A DNA stretch of 64,000 nt, from contig AP031357.1 in NCBI GenBank assembly GCA_037833965.1, positions 2,624,001 through 2,688,000 of the forward strand. The letters run 5' to 3'. This document shows, piece after piece, positions 48,201 to 62,050 of the stretch; position 1 is the stretch's first letter, and the number at the start of each line of letters is the position of its first letter. The translations under genes and the position numbers were made by a program. The stretch comes from Marchantia polymorpha subsp. ruderalis. Lineage: Eukaryota; Streptophyta; Marchantiopsida; Marchantiales; Marchantiaceae. The notes below the pieces were generated by a model. That model was not told where the DNA came from. It searched no databases and saw nothing but the letters and a program-made list of their open reading frames with translations.

Positions 48201-50896
48201 ATACAATTTTATTTTTTGGTACTATCAATTAATGAAATTTTGCATTTTTGTTAAGAAAAATCTAAAATGCACATACATAACTTATAAAATTTATTCTCTA
48301 TAGATTTTAAATTGAACTTTAATCAATTAATAGATCATGAGGAGCTATACTTCATCATGATGAAAGTATAGATATTGGATTTAATCATTTTTACCACTTT
48401 TACAAACATGACTTTTTGAATCTTAGGCTCCATATTGAGATATGATTACAAATTAATCTTGTGTTTATAATCATAACATTTAATTTGACACTCATCACAT
48501 TATGATCATTACATATACATCATATGCATTTAAACACATTTCCAATCATTGCAGTTGCATTGGATGTAAATCTATTGTTTACTGTTTAATTGTACAATGT
48601 AAAATCATGAATTCGCTAAGTATGTATTAGATAAATTTGAATATTACAAATAACCAACAAATGTATTGATATTTATATTTGAATTCATCTGCATAAGATG
48701 GTGGTTTGGATTACAACAATAGGTAGTTTCATCTTCTAGAAAATCAAGTTAAAGATCAACAGGAAAACATTATTCCGTCAAATATGTTAATCACATTTAC
48801 ATTGTACATAACATTATACAAGATCTATTGTAAAGATTGAACTGTGATATATTGAATTGTAAAATCAATTAACATTCAATAGATAAAATTACACTAACAT
48901 CGCAAATATTCATCATGACAATAAATCATTTCACATTTAGTTATAAATGTTACTAACAGAATGAAATACTTAGATTGTATAAAAAATATATTTTATAATC
49001 AAACTGTCTTAGATTTTAAATAAAATTTATCTTATAATTATTTCTTCAACAAAACAATTAACTAGGTCAAATAAAGAATGTAATTTAATCTTGCTATTCA
49101 TTATCAAATCCGATAATTTTCTTGATTCGATAGTGTTTTGTAAATGCAAAAATATTAAAAAAAAAATTAAGATTTATTTATAAAAAAAATTACAATAAAA
49201 TGTTGAAACCTTTGAAAAAAACCAAAGTTCTTTCGAAAAAAGAGAATAATTTCAATGTATGATATGAGGATTTCACTAGTGATGAGATGTTACCAATTTT
49301 GAGCGTATTATCTGAAAAGTGAGTCACTTATGCATGTAAATGTTTTCATTTATTTGATTTGGTTACTTATCAAGGATCATTAAACTCTACAGTGTTATAT
49401 TCACCAAACAATTATATAGATTACAGTTATAATATATTATTCTACCCTGTTTTACACGCCGCACGGATTATATCATACATTAAAATATTATCGTTGTGTG
49501 TGAAACCTGATGCACTAATTGCGTGCAATGCAGGATAAAGAATTTATTGAATCAACAAGGTATGCACGTGAACATATTGTAGAATATAAAATCTTACCCA
49601 TTTCTTTGCTCTGCGGGAAGACTAATAACACCTAAATTCTGAAGTATTTGTCAATTTTTCTAAATTTCAATTATTATAAGTTTCAAGCAACGAAGGTGAA
49701 AGCTATCACTAGGTCTTAAAATTTGGATTTCATAATTTTCTGGTTCGTACCAGCTTTTGGCTCAACGAATGTACTTCAGTTATCTTACAAGAAGTCTCTC
49801 CTTACATGATATTCCTTATTCTCATCGTCTGCAGTTGTTATTCATTTATGATTGTTCCTTTTGGCCTGTCTCTGCGTCTTAGCCATGTAGGCAGCATAAC
49901 CTCTTGACACACATACTAAATACGTCCTATCCGTCTCTACTCTTTCAATTATTTTTTGAAGTGACACACTGTAACAAGTCTACCTTGTTTCCTGCAATCA
50001 GTAAGAGGGTTTAGTGAAAAAAGAAATGTAGCTGAGGCCCGCGCATGCTCACTCATGCCGGTAATATTTACTTCACCTTTGCACTGAAGATCAACGCCAC
50101 CTGCAACGCGCAAACTAAGAAAGCGAAATTATTGATAATACCTGATTGTTCAGACGTTCACACCGTCAAAATAGCAACATAAAGATAAACAAAGCTCAAT
50201 CTAAACATCAAGGTGCCGAACTATTTTCAAAAATTTACTGTTAGTATATGCTCCTGCTGCGATACGTCCGATGAGTGCCTACTAAGTCCAGCCTTGACTT
50301 TGCATCTTTTACCCATGGGACCGGAAACAATACCCATGAAGGCAACATCTGGGAAGCGACGAGGCGCATTAGAAAACTGCATCCTTTAAAATACGTCCGT
50401 GGCGACGAAGCATGTATACATAGTGAGATCGTCCGATGTTTCTAGACAACAAGTTCACACAAGGACGCTAGTCATGAAGTAGTACAGATGCCATAAATCA
50501 ATCTGGCCGCCAATCACTTGCACAGCGTTGCGAATTCGACGAGGGCAGACTACTTATACAACAATTTTCTTACACTTACGATTGCGCAAGTCAACGATCT
50601 AAGTGCACTTAAAGTTCATATGGATGACGCCTGCTACAAATTCCCACGTGCCCTCAAACCGGATCCGCCGTCCTCCTTGGCATCTTGTCCATCATTCACG
50701 TCTTGGACGTCGATTGCTCATTTGCCACCTTGGCATGCACCTGCAGCTTGACAGAACTCGGTGCGGATCTTGTCACTTCTAGGAGACTTTAGGAGAGGAA
50801 GTTGTTAAAATTAGCTACTGACTACACTTACGACTGACTAAATTGGACTGAACTAATGGTTCCCTAGGAATGATCATCGATCATAATGCTCAGCCT
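45201..50896. other. AT-rich DNA, then intergenic DNA downstream of the CCCH gene
   Basis: About 45.2-49.5 kb is very AT-rich and probably consists of further decayed retroelement sequence, but no motif is clear enough to name. About 49.6-50.9 kb returns to normal composition and should include the 3' untranslated region of the minus-strand CCCH gene. No other gene was recognised. Confidence 0.35.
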
Positions 50897-53800
50897 TCAG
50901 GGTAAAGTACTGACAGGATATTGGGGTGAAGAAATTCTATAAGAACAATCTGCATCAATCTGATAAGACTTGCCTAGCTCCAAGTCCAGATTAGGATTTC
51001 TACTGCCCCTCTCGTTCCCGCGATAAGTCATATCCTCTTCAAGCTCGGTATCATGCTGAAAATCTCCAGCATGAGCTGCTAAGCCTGTAGAGGGCAGACT
51101 TGATCTTACATCACGACTTTTGACCTGAAATATGCAATCCATTAGAAGGATATAAGGATTTACGAGGGAATAGAATCAACGAATCACCGGATCCCAAGAT
51201 GACAATTCCAGATCGAATATATGACGCAGAGGACCCAAGACACTGCTCTGAAGGAACCTGAGTGTTGAGCACGCACGATGAAATGAGATAGCTAGAGAAA
51301 AACGAGTTTTAAACACTTGATCTGCCATCTCTTCACCTTATATCCCAAGTAGAAAATGCGGAAAGAAAAAAACATGAAAATACTGAAAGGACTCGAGGAT
51401 GGAGGCGAAGGGAGGCGTGAACTGATTCCCATCAGATAGTGATCTTAAACTAAGTGTGGGTGCTTACCGCAAAGAGCATTAGTGTAGATCGTATAGGTCT
51501 CACCTAAAAACAGCAAGAACAATGAAAGTTGAAAAATCAAATTAATAACTCTGAGCAGAAGTCACCCGCTCTCAATATCTCGCATGGGCCCCAAAAATAC
51601 CCAAATAAAAAGGTGGCTTCTGATCTTGACTTCAAAGAAATTGAGCAAATGACTAAAAGACACCTGACGCCATGAAGTCACGTACAGACCCGTGACGCGA
51701 CTAGAGGGCTGCATATTTACCTTTTCTACTGGTGAGCTTCTCAGTGATAGAGACAAGTCATCCCCAGCCATTCTCTCTTTGCCTGCTCCAGCTTCTGTAG
51801 CCATGAACATGTCCACTTTGCTAGGTTTCTCGCTCCCTCCCGGGGAAGTAAGTGCTGGGGTCATCTCGGGATCAGGATGACCTTCTTCCTCATTCGATTT
51901 GAGTCTAATGTTCCCACCATTTTGTTGCATATTGCGAGTTAATGCACGTGTCTTCTCTCTTACAGCATGAAGTCTTTTTTTTTTGGCAATAGCCACACTA
52001 TCATGCAGCTGACTGGTATCTACGTCACCCGGTGCCTCACCTGGAGCACCTGAAGCAGAGTAATAGAAGCCAGTTGGACCTTCAGCAAGACAGTAAAGCA
52101 GTGAGGATCAAGCGAGTTTAACGAAATAGATAATTAAATTAATTTGTATACTTCTCTTGACAATATGACACAGAAGGAACGAGGCTCTTCTAGATCTCAT
52201 TTCTTGAGACTAAGTCATGCCGCCCTCAGAACCAACTCCGGTCAATATCACGAAAATAAATCACAAACAACTCTGTAGTTGCAAGAATTATGTAATGTTG
52301 TATAGGCATATCCTGTTCATATCTTAATCTAAAGAGTGAGATGGAAGCTAAGAAACAAAGTAAGGCCCAGAAAAAAGGTACCTACCATTTTGTACTGAAG
52401 CGTTTCCTTCCGTATCCACGTCCATAGCGTGGCAAGCAAAGCTACCCTCAGCCTTAGCACCATTTGTTAGTCGATCGGGTTCGACATCGCTGAGGTTATA
52501 AAAATCCGAATCCTCGCCATGAGTGCTTAACCGATGGGTTTCTTCTGTTGAAAGGTCTTCAGCAAACTTCTGTAATCTAGCCTGTGACCTATGAATGTAC
52601 ATAATTGCATTCATTAGTGACGTCAAGTTAGAATCTGCAACATAAGGCATTGTAGAAATCTAGTAAAAGTACCCACAAAAATTTGCAAAGCTAAGTGACA
52701 AAATAACCACTAGAGTCAAAACTCAGAAAAACAACCACAGAATGCAACTCCTGCCTTCTACTACGTTCTCCTCTCCTCCCTGTGAGATCGATGAACGATG
52801 AGAGCTTCTAACAGACACCAGTTTGATTTCCTTCATAACAAAACTGCAACACACTCACTTCTTAACCTCCTCTTGAGCGCGAACGTTGCGCATATATAGC
52901 TTAACTAATTTCTTCACCTTGTTATTCCATCTGTGACAGAGGCACCAAGTCATCAACATCGCACACATGTACTTACAATGTACAGCTATATCTAGCATTG
53001 CTTAGCCTGTGATCTACGGTCTCCAGCCTATGACACACATATGAATATAAGGACAATTTAGACAATTGATTGTTCCTGGTGATACGAACAATTAATTGTT
53101 CTTGTTTTAACTTCATATACTTAGCTTTATGCATTAATACAGGGTGGGGCTAGTTATCCCTCACTTTAGGCTAATTAGCCCTCAGTCTAGTATTCGCTCT
53201 TCTCCCATTCGCCCATCCTATAGGCTCCAGTAGCGCGGCACTTGTGGACGCTACCATCACTAACGAATGTTCTTATAACTTGTTGTGCCTTTCGTTGTGA
53301 CACTCGTGGCAAGCGTGACGTGGCTTACGCCTGCCTCGTCAAAGTATGTCCGCCAAGTGAAACCAATTCAAGCTAAAATCTCTAGTGAATAATTGCGTTC
53401 GTGAACAAACTGTGAGAGTGACACGACCGCCTCTGTTCAACAATGATGCTCTGGTCCTGTAAATCGTGAAGATTCCGATGGCTTCTTGTCAAAGATTGGT
53501 CTTTCACGTAAATTTGTTTCGCGTTGAAATTGCGAGCAACGGAATTTCGCGAGGAGTTGAATCAATTTAATTTCGTGTCAAGGCAACCTCCCCGGTCCGC
53601 ATCAAAACATCTAGTCAACCCGGATGGTTTATCAACCCTTGTGAACACAAGGCCAAATTCGAGAGTTACTTTCAGATATCTGAAACTCCTCTTTACTACC
53701 TTCCAGTGTATCAATCCAGGATTTTCACAAACGGAGCCACTTAACTAATAGCATAAGAGATATCGGGTCTGGTACAGACATCGCCCACATCAAGCTCCGA

Positions 53801-56800
53801 ACGGCAGCTTGGATATAGTACATCTTTTATCTCTTCACCTTGTCCCACTTAATTGGGAAAGTCAAGCACACTAAACTTCAAACCGGGTTCCAAAGGTAAA
53901 CTTCAAACCGGGTTCCAAGTGTAATTCGAGTTCTTTGGGTAATGTGATGTGCACTAGTGATGTGTACGAGTCATACGTGAAAGGTTTAATGACCTCATGA
54001 TCCTTGGCCCAGTCAAGAAGCTATCGAAATCTTCACGGATTTACAGTTGAGGGTGTCGTTTTCGAACAGAGTAACATAGCTCACACTTGCAATGTCGAAC
54101 ATAGCTCGTTCGTTTACGAACGAGCTATGTTCGCTGGCGATTTTAGCGCGAATTGGTTTCACGTGGCAGACATACTTTGACGAGGCAAACGTAAGCCATG
54201 TCACGCTTGACACTCCGTGGCAAGCGTGACATGTGACGCGGAGTGTCAGAACGAAAGGCACCGGAAGTGAGAAGAACAAGTTAGCGTTCATAAATGCCCG
54301 CCACTGAAGCCTATAGGATGGACGAATGGGAGAAGAGCGTATACTAGACTGAGGGCTAATTAGTCCAAAAAGAGGGATAACTAGCCCCTCCCTTAATATA
54401 TTTTCTATGGGGCCAGCGTAAAAAAGATTTAAAAAGATTTTTAGTCCAGACTATGCTGAGAATATATATACCAATTTACTCACCGTCTAATTTCCTCCTG
54501 TGAAGTACTCAACTTGGATTCCAGTTCAGTATTCTTTGCTAATGTAACGCCTTGTTCCTCTTTCATCTTTTCGAGATATTTCTGCATAGAAGTCCGCCCT
54601 TCCGTCAGATGTCTTCGAAGAACACACAGGTATTGTGCATCTAATATGTTCATATCTCGGATATTGAGTGTTAGAAATTTGCAATTCAGTCAGTATAGGT
54701 CTCAAATGCTACTCTCGGCACGGAACACACGTAGCTCTTCAAAAGTCTATACACCACCAAAGTTTCTGAGATTGCAACAGAAAATTGCAAGTGCTTTGAA
54801 TTTGGCGACAGAAGCAGCATGGTAAAGTGGGCATTCAAGTAAATCGCGGACAACAAAGTTTCATATGAAATTGAACAAACTAGGTTGCATCCTACAGGGA
54901 AGTCGATATTTGTGTTCACTGAGATCGTGTCATCATACAAATTGTCCTCGGGAACAAAATGAAGTATATGTTTCATATTAGAAGATGCAAGGTATTGGAT
55001 AAAACAAAATCCTCATTGTTCGAAGTTTTTCAACAAAATATAACTGACCTCAAGCTTCGACTTGTTGGTAACCATAACTTCATTTTCGAGCTGTATCTGG
55101 CACAGCTGAAACACAAAGGATAAAACATTGTGAATACTCGACTTCTTAAGTCAACCAACATACGTTTGTTCATCTAATTGTACAGGTACATAATCTGGCA
55201 TGATATCATACTGAAACGAGGTTACAAGTCTGAGAACCTGTTCGTAGATTGCGTCTCTAGGACTTGGGGAAGGAGATCTTGCTGATGACCGAGCATTGTC
55301 CTCTTCCTCAAATTTCACATCTCCAACATAATGATCCGATACGTCACTCAAATGCACATCTAATGGTTCTAACTTCATCCTTTTTGTTTCTCTCCTGTCA
55401 CTGCGAAAAAGCGGAAGGAGCATTGTTTAGTACTCTAATGTCAATAATCAAAAGACCTTGTGCAGGATACCAACCAAAAGAGACTCAGCAGGGCTTGTTT
55501 GGTAAGACAGGAACACTCTGCGACTATCCTGACGTTGAAGTGAGGTAATCGCTCACTTGATAGGCTGAGAGCACCTCGCAGCTACGTTCAAGTTAGGCGA
55601 TCGCCCATATGTGGGGCTGAGAGCACCTCACAGCTACGTTAAAGTGTTCTTTCCTCAATATATAAGTTATAAAGTACCAATTGACTCAAATCTTAATTTT
55701 TACTAAACAAGCCTAAGTTAGAAAAAGTTTAGAGATAATTCCTAACACTAATGTTGTTTGGGAAGCTTTTCTTATAAACTAACTCTCTAAGAAGTTATAC
55801 TTTATAACATTTATAGATTAGTGTTCTCCTCCAAGCTCAGGAGGACTACCGTACTCCCAACTATTCGATTGACCAGGAGTTGAAGAAGTCCGATTCAGCC
55901 TTCTCCGGTAAGCTTTGTGTTTTGGTAATTTTGTTAGTATTTTTGTTTGTTAGTTTTATCTCCACTGAGTTTTAGTATTTTAGTAATTCTACGTGTCTAA
56001 TCTAGGCTTTATAAAGTAAATAGAGACAGCACAGGATTTTGAAAAGCTCCCGACTGTCATCAACAGATTTAGCAATAACATACAGACCAATAGAATTCCG
56101 ATAAAAAAACCTCAGTTGTAAGTCATTGCACAACTCAAGCAGTGCTAAAGCTTCCACCAAGAGGTCCGGAGCACATCACAAGACATTTCCATACTAAAGT
56201 CCAGGCATGCGATAACAGACCCAACTTTGAACTACAAACAAACCTCTAGTTAGAAAGAATCCCTGAACCTTAATGAACATATCGTATATGGATCGCGTGT
56301 ACGATCCAGTCATCCAGGACGTGATGACGATAACAAACCACCGTCACAGAGTTAAACTAAAAGAGAGTCATAGGACTAAGTCTTGAGTCGTCAATAATGT
56401 ACATCTCAGGAAATTGCTCTAGCACAAAAGTGTTTTGGAGAACCAGTTCATGCGACTCCACCTAAGATATGATTAAGACAGAATAAGAGGTATCTGTCAC
56501 AATCGAACGATCACTGATTATACTGTACATTGAAGCTTAGACAACAGCTCTAGCAAGAATCGCACAGATTAACATTGACATAATGGAACGTACCGAAGAT
56601 AACCATTTTCTTCGGTATCTCCTTCAACAAAAACAAAATCTCAAGATGTCTACAACCAATATTATGTTCAAGCAGGGCTGGATACAGATCCAACACAAGC
56701 TTCAGTAACAAAACAGTGACAGCTATAACTGAGCGAGAATTGTCTTTATGAATAATAAGAAACTAGAACCTGAGAGATGAACTAAACTGTACAGCTGGTT

Positions 56801-59800
56801 AAATGCAGCAGCTTTGACAGAATTAGAGCTACATTAAACCACAACTTCTTTCAGCTGGTGGCACCAGAAGCATACTCGGAATTTCTAGGCTTTGATTCAA
56901 AGCCCAAAGCCGCTGCTCGTTGGTGAAGTTTTTTGTATGAAAACTTCACGGGAAGATGAACCAGTAATGGATGTCTTGGTTGACACCTGGAAACGCCCAA
57001 TGATCTTCATATACTGAGAGAAATCTGATAGAGTGCAAAATCTCTTCACTCTTAGAAAAAACTCCATCTTCGGCGTCTCGCTTCCTCTCAATTACTTCTT
57101 CTTCCCACTCTGTTACTATTAGCCATACAGTTCACAGTAAGAAGGCAATCTGGATTCAATTACAAAAAACTATAAAATTATTTAGACAAGGTTCGATACA
57201 AATCGAACACAGGCTTCGTCGGCACCAATCACATAAGGGAACATATATGAGCGAAAATCGAAGTGACAGCAACGATACTAGAGAATGCGAGTACACAAGA
57301 TACAGAAGTAAACGAAAAAAACGTCAGCATCGTGTAAAAGAACGAGGACAAAAGTATAACCACGACATATTTACTGGACACTGCAATGACAAGAAGCAGT
57401 ATTGCAGGAAGACGAGTGAGGTGTTGACATCTCTCTTACGCGAAAAAGAATCCAGGAAGAATCGAGAGGTTGTGAGTATAAAGACACCACCGCTCGCCTT
57501 TAACTTCACAAGACCTGTCAAAATGTTTTCGTCTCGACGATGCCACCAATGCCTTTCCTCAAATCTCGCATGTGGGTTACTGTGGCGCCCACGCTATGCT
57601 AATGGGCTCAACGAAAGCCAGGATCCTAAAGATACACCTCAAGCTTTTTAGGCTTACCAGGTCACCATATGCGACATGGAGATGGTTCCCCTGAGAAAGT
57701 GCAGTAACCTATCTAGATGCATGCTTGGACCAAAGATAAAATTCGAAAAGCTTGGGTTTGAGCCCGCTTCTTCATTCACTAAGACTCAGAAACCTCCCGA
57801 ACCAGAGAAATCGGGACTTGAATGATAACCTCGAAAATCCGCCCCCATCTTCAGGCCAAAAAAAAATCCGCCCCCAGTTTTAAATTTCGTATGTTGGATT
57901 GTACCATAAGAGCTCGACCGATGGCCCTGGCGTCTATAGGGCCATAAATCTAAGATACTAGGGCTGACATGAGATCAATCCTTACAGTCAGTTTTTTAGT
58001 ACAAAATTCCTCAAATTAAAAACCAGAAGGTCTCGGAGTCACTTCGGAAAATCGACTTTCGCGACAGATCTATTTGAGATTGTCAGTAACACGTCGATTA
58101 ATAGCCACCTACTGCCCCATGCAAATATCCCGTTCAAAGTAGACAACAAGGAGACCTTCCTGCAGTCTTTCGGACATAACAAAATTACCATATAGGGTCG
58201 GAGGGAAGCACACGTAAAAATGAAGGTGAACCTTTTATACGACGGAGATTTCTCAGGTGAAACAGATCGACTGGTTCTGCTGCGTCGTAGTGATGACCTC
58301 GAGCGGCTCCTGCCTGCAGGTAATCCCGTCAGCACGTGTATACAACTTCATTGGAAGCTGTTGTATAAGGGCTTTTGTTTGGTGGACAACGTAGCTTTCG
58401 CCATAAAAAGTCGAACAAGTCAACAAGTCTGGATTTTAGTCCAGCGTAAGTCCCTTCAAAAAATGGTCTTCTAGGTAGCGTTCATGTCAGTTAAGTGAGG
58501 TTGATTTTGTGTTTGTTGAGCGGCCTAGCATTCCAGCTTTCAAGTGACATTGGTTACGAAATATAGAAGACACAGAATTGAGCTGTAAAACTTCTGCAAC
58601 TTCCATCAACAAGTGACTTATTCAATCATACCTCTGTCTCTAGGCGAAAATCTTCTACCGGAAGGGTTGCTCTGACGGCCACCTCGGCCCTCTCTGCTCA
58701 AGGAACGTCGCCGATGCAGAGGCGATCTACGTCGATCCAATCTATCCCACAAGTCTCCACTCCGATGGTTTTCCTGGCGTCCTGCCATACACCTCCCTCT
58801 GACTTATGAGCATTATTCAGATTCTCTGCACATTCTCGGAGTAGGCCTATCGTATTCCAAGTCTAACTAAGAGGAGGATTCCAAGGAACAACATTTACAC
58901 ACAGATTACTTACCAAGGGTTGCAGTAATACTAATGTTGCCAATAGTCAGCCCTCCTCTGCTTTTTAAGAGCAAGTCAGGTACAAAGGACTAATATACGC
59001 CCCCGCTAATCCACATGATATATTTGTCTTTGACCATCTCTCGGGGAGTCTTTAGCACGGTTGACAAGTCTTTATAGTTGACACAGCTTTAAGACATAGT
59101 AAAGTTCATGGAGAATTGCGAGCTTCTCTTGCGACATCATATACAGCATCACATGACGGATGCTATGCGATCAGAGGGGACTGCCTTCAAGCCCAGAAAG
59201 AATGAAGAGGTTATCAAAAGACGGGCGCGGCCTTCCATCCCATATAATAAAAAAATATATCATCTGCAATATCTGCAAAATCATCTCCAGGAATGAGGTC
59301 CCCTACAATTCCCAACCTACACGCATAAGAGTCACATTCCTTGAAATTTATCATAGGCAGATGCATTTCTCGCCACTACAAGGACTGCACCACCATCCAT
59401 AGAGCTAGCTCCTCTGCCATGGAGTTGAGGCGTCTCTGCTGAACAACCACTATATTACGATTGTTTGGCATCGATGGACGACCGTCCGAGACTACTCGAA
59501 CAACGTCCATCCTCCTCGATATGAGATAATGTGAGAACGTACTCATTTCACATCAAGCCGCACCCAACTTGAATGTATAGAGATAAAAAATACCCGTCCT
59601 CGGAAGACGAGAAAGACCATAAAGGAGGCCGACCATATACAGCTGATTCGTTTTCAGTAAATTAAGACCATGATCTCTGAAGCAGTAATTTAAGGTTCAC
59701 CCAATATCAGCATAGCCTCATCCTCCGAAGTAGGAAACTCGGGCAGGTGCAGGTGCACAATCTCAGTGGAGACCTCACAACAGACCAAAATCAACTAAAT

Positions 59801-60042
59801 ACTCGTTCTTTGACCTCGTGATTTAGCTTTTGTGGCGATAAGATTTTTCAACTGAAGAAAAGTGGCCTAATATAATAAGGACTCAAGTTGAACCAGAGAC
59901 CCGTACCGAGATATCCACCACCGCCCGAAAACCTTCGAAGTTCTGCATCTCCGTGGGCGAAGGAGCAACTTTGACGAGGACAATTTCCTCTTTGATAGAG
60001 TGTGCACAGCTTTGTCTTGTAAAGATCTCGAGCATGAGCCAT
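50897..60042 (-). CDS. CCCH zinc-finger protein, plant C3H13/C3H40 type
   Basis: Ten exons on the minus strand: 60042-59919, 58781-58632, 58313-58232, 55400-55238, 55105-55049, 54581-54484, 52930-52859, 52588-52386, 52049-51721 and 51124-50897. All junctions are GT-AG with matching phases. The total is about 501 residues. The N-terminal CCCH finger is C-x7-C-x4-C-x3-H (Cys13, Cys21, Cys26, His30) within KTKLCTLYQRGNCPRQSCSF. An Arg/Ser-rich region follows (about 45-118, e.g. DRLDRRRSPLHRRRS), then a charged region, a coiled coil across exons 5-7 (about 174-255) and an acidic C-terminal half with the family motif LPSTGLAAHA. Order and motifs match rice C3H13 as I recall it, so a nuclear RNA-binding or splicing-related role is likely but inferred. 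The exon 1 donor could also be three bases earlier (one Gly fewer). Introns 3 and 6 carry DNA transposons. Confidence 0.9.
53140..54393. mobile_element. Non-autonomous DNA transposon with ~270-base inverted repeats, in intron 6 of the CCCH gene
   Basis: The ends are inverted copies: left from 53140 (AGGGTGGGGCTAGTTATCCC), right ending at 54393. Similarity runs about 265-280 bases inward on each side (53140-53405 against 54113-54393). TAATA flanks both ends (53135-53139 and 54394-54398), a possible 5-base target duplication. There is no transposase. The ends start with (C)AGGG as in many hAT elements, but the duplication length does not fit that superfamily well, so the superfamily is open. 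Without it the intron would be about 300 bases. Confidence 0.75.
54096..54133. repeat. Near-perfect 38-base palindrome
   Basis: Two 18-base arms (CGAACATAGCTCGTTCGT and its exact complement) surround a two-base loop. The palindrome is at the inner edge of the right inverted repeat of the intron-6 transposon. Confidence 0.9.
55490..55714. mobile_element. Small MITE in intron 3 of the CCCH gene
   Basis: Short inverted ends, GGGCTTGTTTGGTAAG on the left and TTTACTAAACAAGCCT on the right, are about 225 bases apart with no coding capacity. This end sequence is a common type for plant MITEs. Inside is a direct duplication: a segment containing GGCTGAGAGCACCTCGCAGC occurs at about 55563 and again at about 55615. 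No target duplication is clear. Confidence 0.55.
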
Positions 60043-62050
60043 CACTATACTCGTTGCAGCCCTTGATGATCAAGAATGAGTTTCGGCTCCTCTAGTTGAG
60101 AATTTATGCTGACACTTTCACAAGGTAATAATTTTGGTCTCGAAAATGTGAATCAGTTTCCTTAAAACTGTTGAGAACGTCCTTATTTGCGCAAGGACGT
60201 TGTTTCAGAAATAACGAAAACTGTTTCTCGCGACATAAAATCGCTTGTAATATAAAAGATCTGTTAGACTTGTTGTAATTCGTGTCCACCCGTTTCTCCG
60301 AACTCCAGATTCTGCAAATAACATGAGCACCCGCCCTGATAGTGAAAAGCATGTCATCAAGACTTCACGGCAAGATGTTCTGCTCCGAGAACTCTCTCTG
60401 AGATGTTGGAAACACTGCAATTCCACACGGCAGGTTCAAATATATAGACAATCAAATCACCCCACCCATGTTCAGAACATGTGTATAAGTTTTGTGTTCG
60501 AAGAGATGTGTAATCAAGCAAGTTCCATCAGCTCTCGCCCCAAGGGTACAGAGGATGTCACATACGAAGATCGGCATTACCATTAAACTACTTACATGAC
60601 AGCGTTGAGCAGTCTTATTCTTATATTGCATAGACTCTATTTATTGCATCCTTCGTTGTCGTTACGTCTTCACGCAGGATTGGCAAAAAACGACAACGCA
60701 ACCTCTTGAAACTCAAAGACCTGACTTTCTGTAAGTGAACTCTGACAATAACGGGTTGAGTAAAGAAGGTAACATTTTTTAAATGTTCATGAGAAATTCT
60801 CCTTCGACAGCATTCGCGATGCTACATATATGTGATAACCGCAACTCAAGGAATGAGTGGAGATATTAACGAATTAACGACTACGTTTTGAAGCACTTAC
60901 TTCCAGATGTAACAGATTCAGACGAAAGTATTGGTACTAGTGTTCTAATAATGCCAGAGGGTTAATGAAGAATCTCCGAAGTCTACAACTCAAGGGTACG
61001 TCCTCTGAGACTATAACCATCTGAAAGAGATTCCGTAGAGAAACACGCTCACACACTACACTCTGAAGACAGGGTTTTGCAGCTGACTGAATACCACAGA
61101 TAGGCAATGACCCTTGAATCCATAGAGAAATTCTACAGATATTAAACAGATAGGGTGCCGGACAGGCAATGACGTGCATCTACATTATGTAATACTTGCT
61201 CAGGCGAGTATTAGGTTTGAAATTTCCAGGCACCATACTTGTGGTGGGCTGAGGCAACTTTTCACAAAACTACGTACAAAAAACTAAACAAACAGAAGGA
61301 GTCCTGAATTGCTCGTACATCCCAGACATTGCTCAAAATTCCTGCAGTTGTTCATACGGACAACGCTTTCACACAAAGGCACGTGAAAGAGGACAATAAC
61401 AGTTATTCTGTCTCTTCTAATAGCAATTCGAACAGAAAAAGAAAATTCAAATTTCGCCAGTAACACAGAATCTCAGACAATCACTCCCAACCATGGACAA
61501 GCACATATGATATGAGGACACCAACCTGAACAGCGTCACCTACACTCCACACCTCATCGACCAAATACTCCCGCAGTGCAGGCGAAAATTTTTCCAAGAT
61601 TCCAAAGGATATGAAGTACAAAATTAATCTTCTTGGCGCTGAAGATCCAGATTCCCGGCAGCCAAGCTATGAGAACCCAGCCAATTGAAACATTCGACAA
61701 ATTTGAGATCTCCGTCGACGTCCAGCAGCATGGAAAGCGACCGCAAATGAGGGCGGGGATGAGCGAGAGGAAGCAACGAGAGAGCACAACAGAGAAGGAG
61801 CCAGCGAGAACACACGCGAAAGCGAGATCACGCTGGCGAAGAGGACACTCAGAAACACATGCGGTAACCGGACGCGAACAGACCGACACAGCTACGGCCA
61901 AGGACCAGCAGTTGCAGGCGTTGTAGCCTTCGCACCAGTAGCAGCAAATCCCAACTCTCTCTGTCCCTCCCTCTCTCTCGCCATCCAGCCCAGAGCCCGG
62001 GCTCTAGTCGCCTCTCCCTTCCTCTCCAGAGTCCACTCCCGTCGTCACAC
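60043..62050 (-). promoter_or_regulatory. Probable 5' leader (with intron) and promoter side of the CCCH gene
   Basis: On the minus strand about 62050-61540 is richer in C+G and C/T tracts, like a plant 5' untranslated exon, and ends in a donor-like AG/GTGACG near 61540. The coding start lies 1.5 kb further on at 60042, so a 5' UTR intron is likely. Short open frames in this interval overlap each other in several phases and are not supported as genes. Confidence 0.4.

Noticed and set aside
18000-50000. Centromere-like or organelle-derived DNA as the cause of the AT-rich blocks
   Set aside because: No satellite array or organelle genes are visible, and Copia motifs explain several parts.
50518-50751. 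Possible further exon of the CCCH gene or separate plus-strand gene
   Set aside because: Exon 10 already ends in a stop after the conserved LPSTG segment, and no splice pair joins this part in frame.
57247-57651. 134-codon plus-strand open frame with basic N-terminus
   Set aside because: It lies inside intron 3 of the CCCH gene on the opposite strand, has no recognisable domain and has no promoter or splice support.
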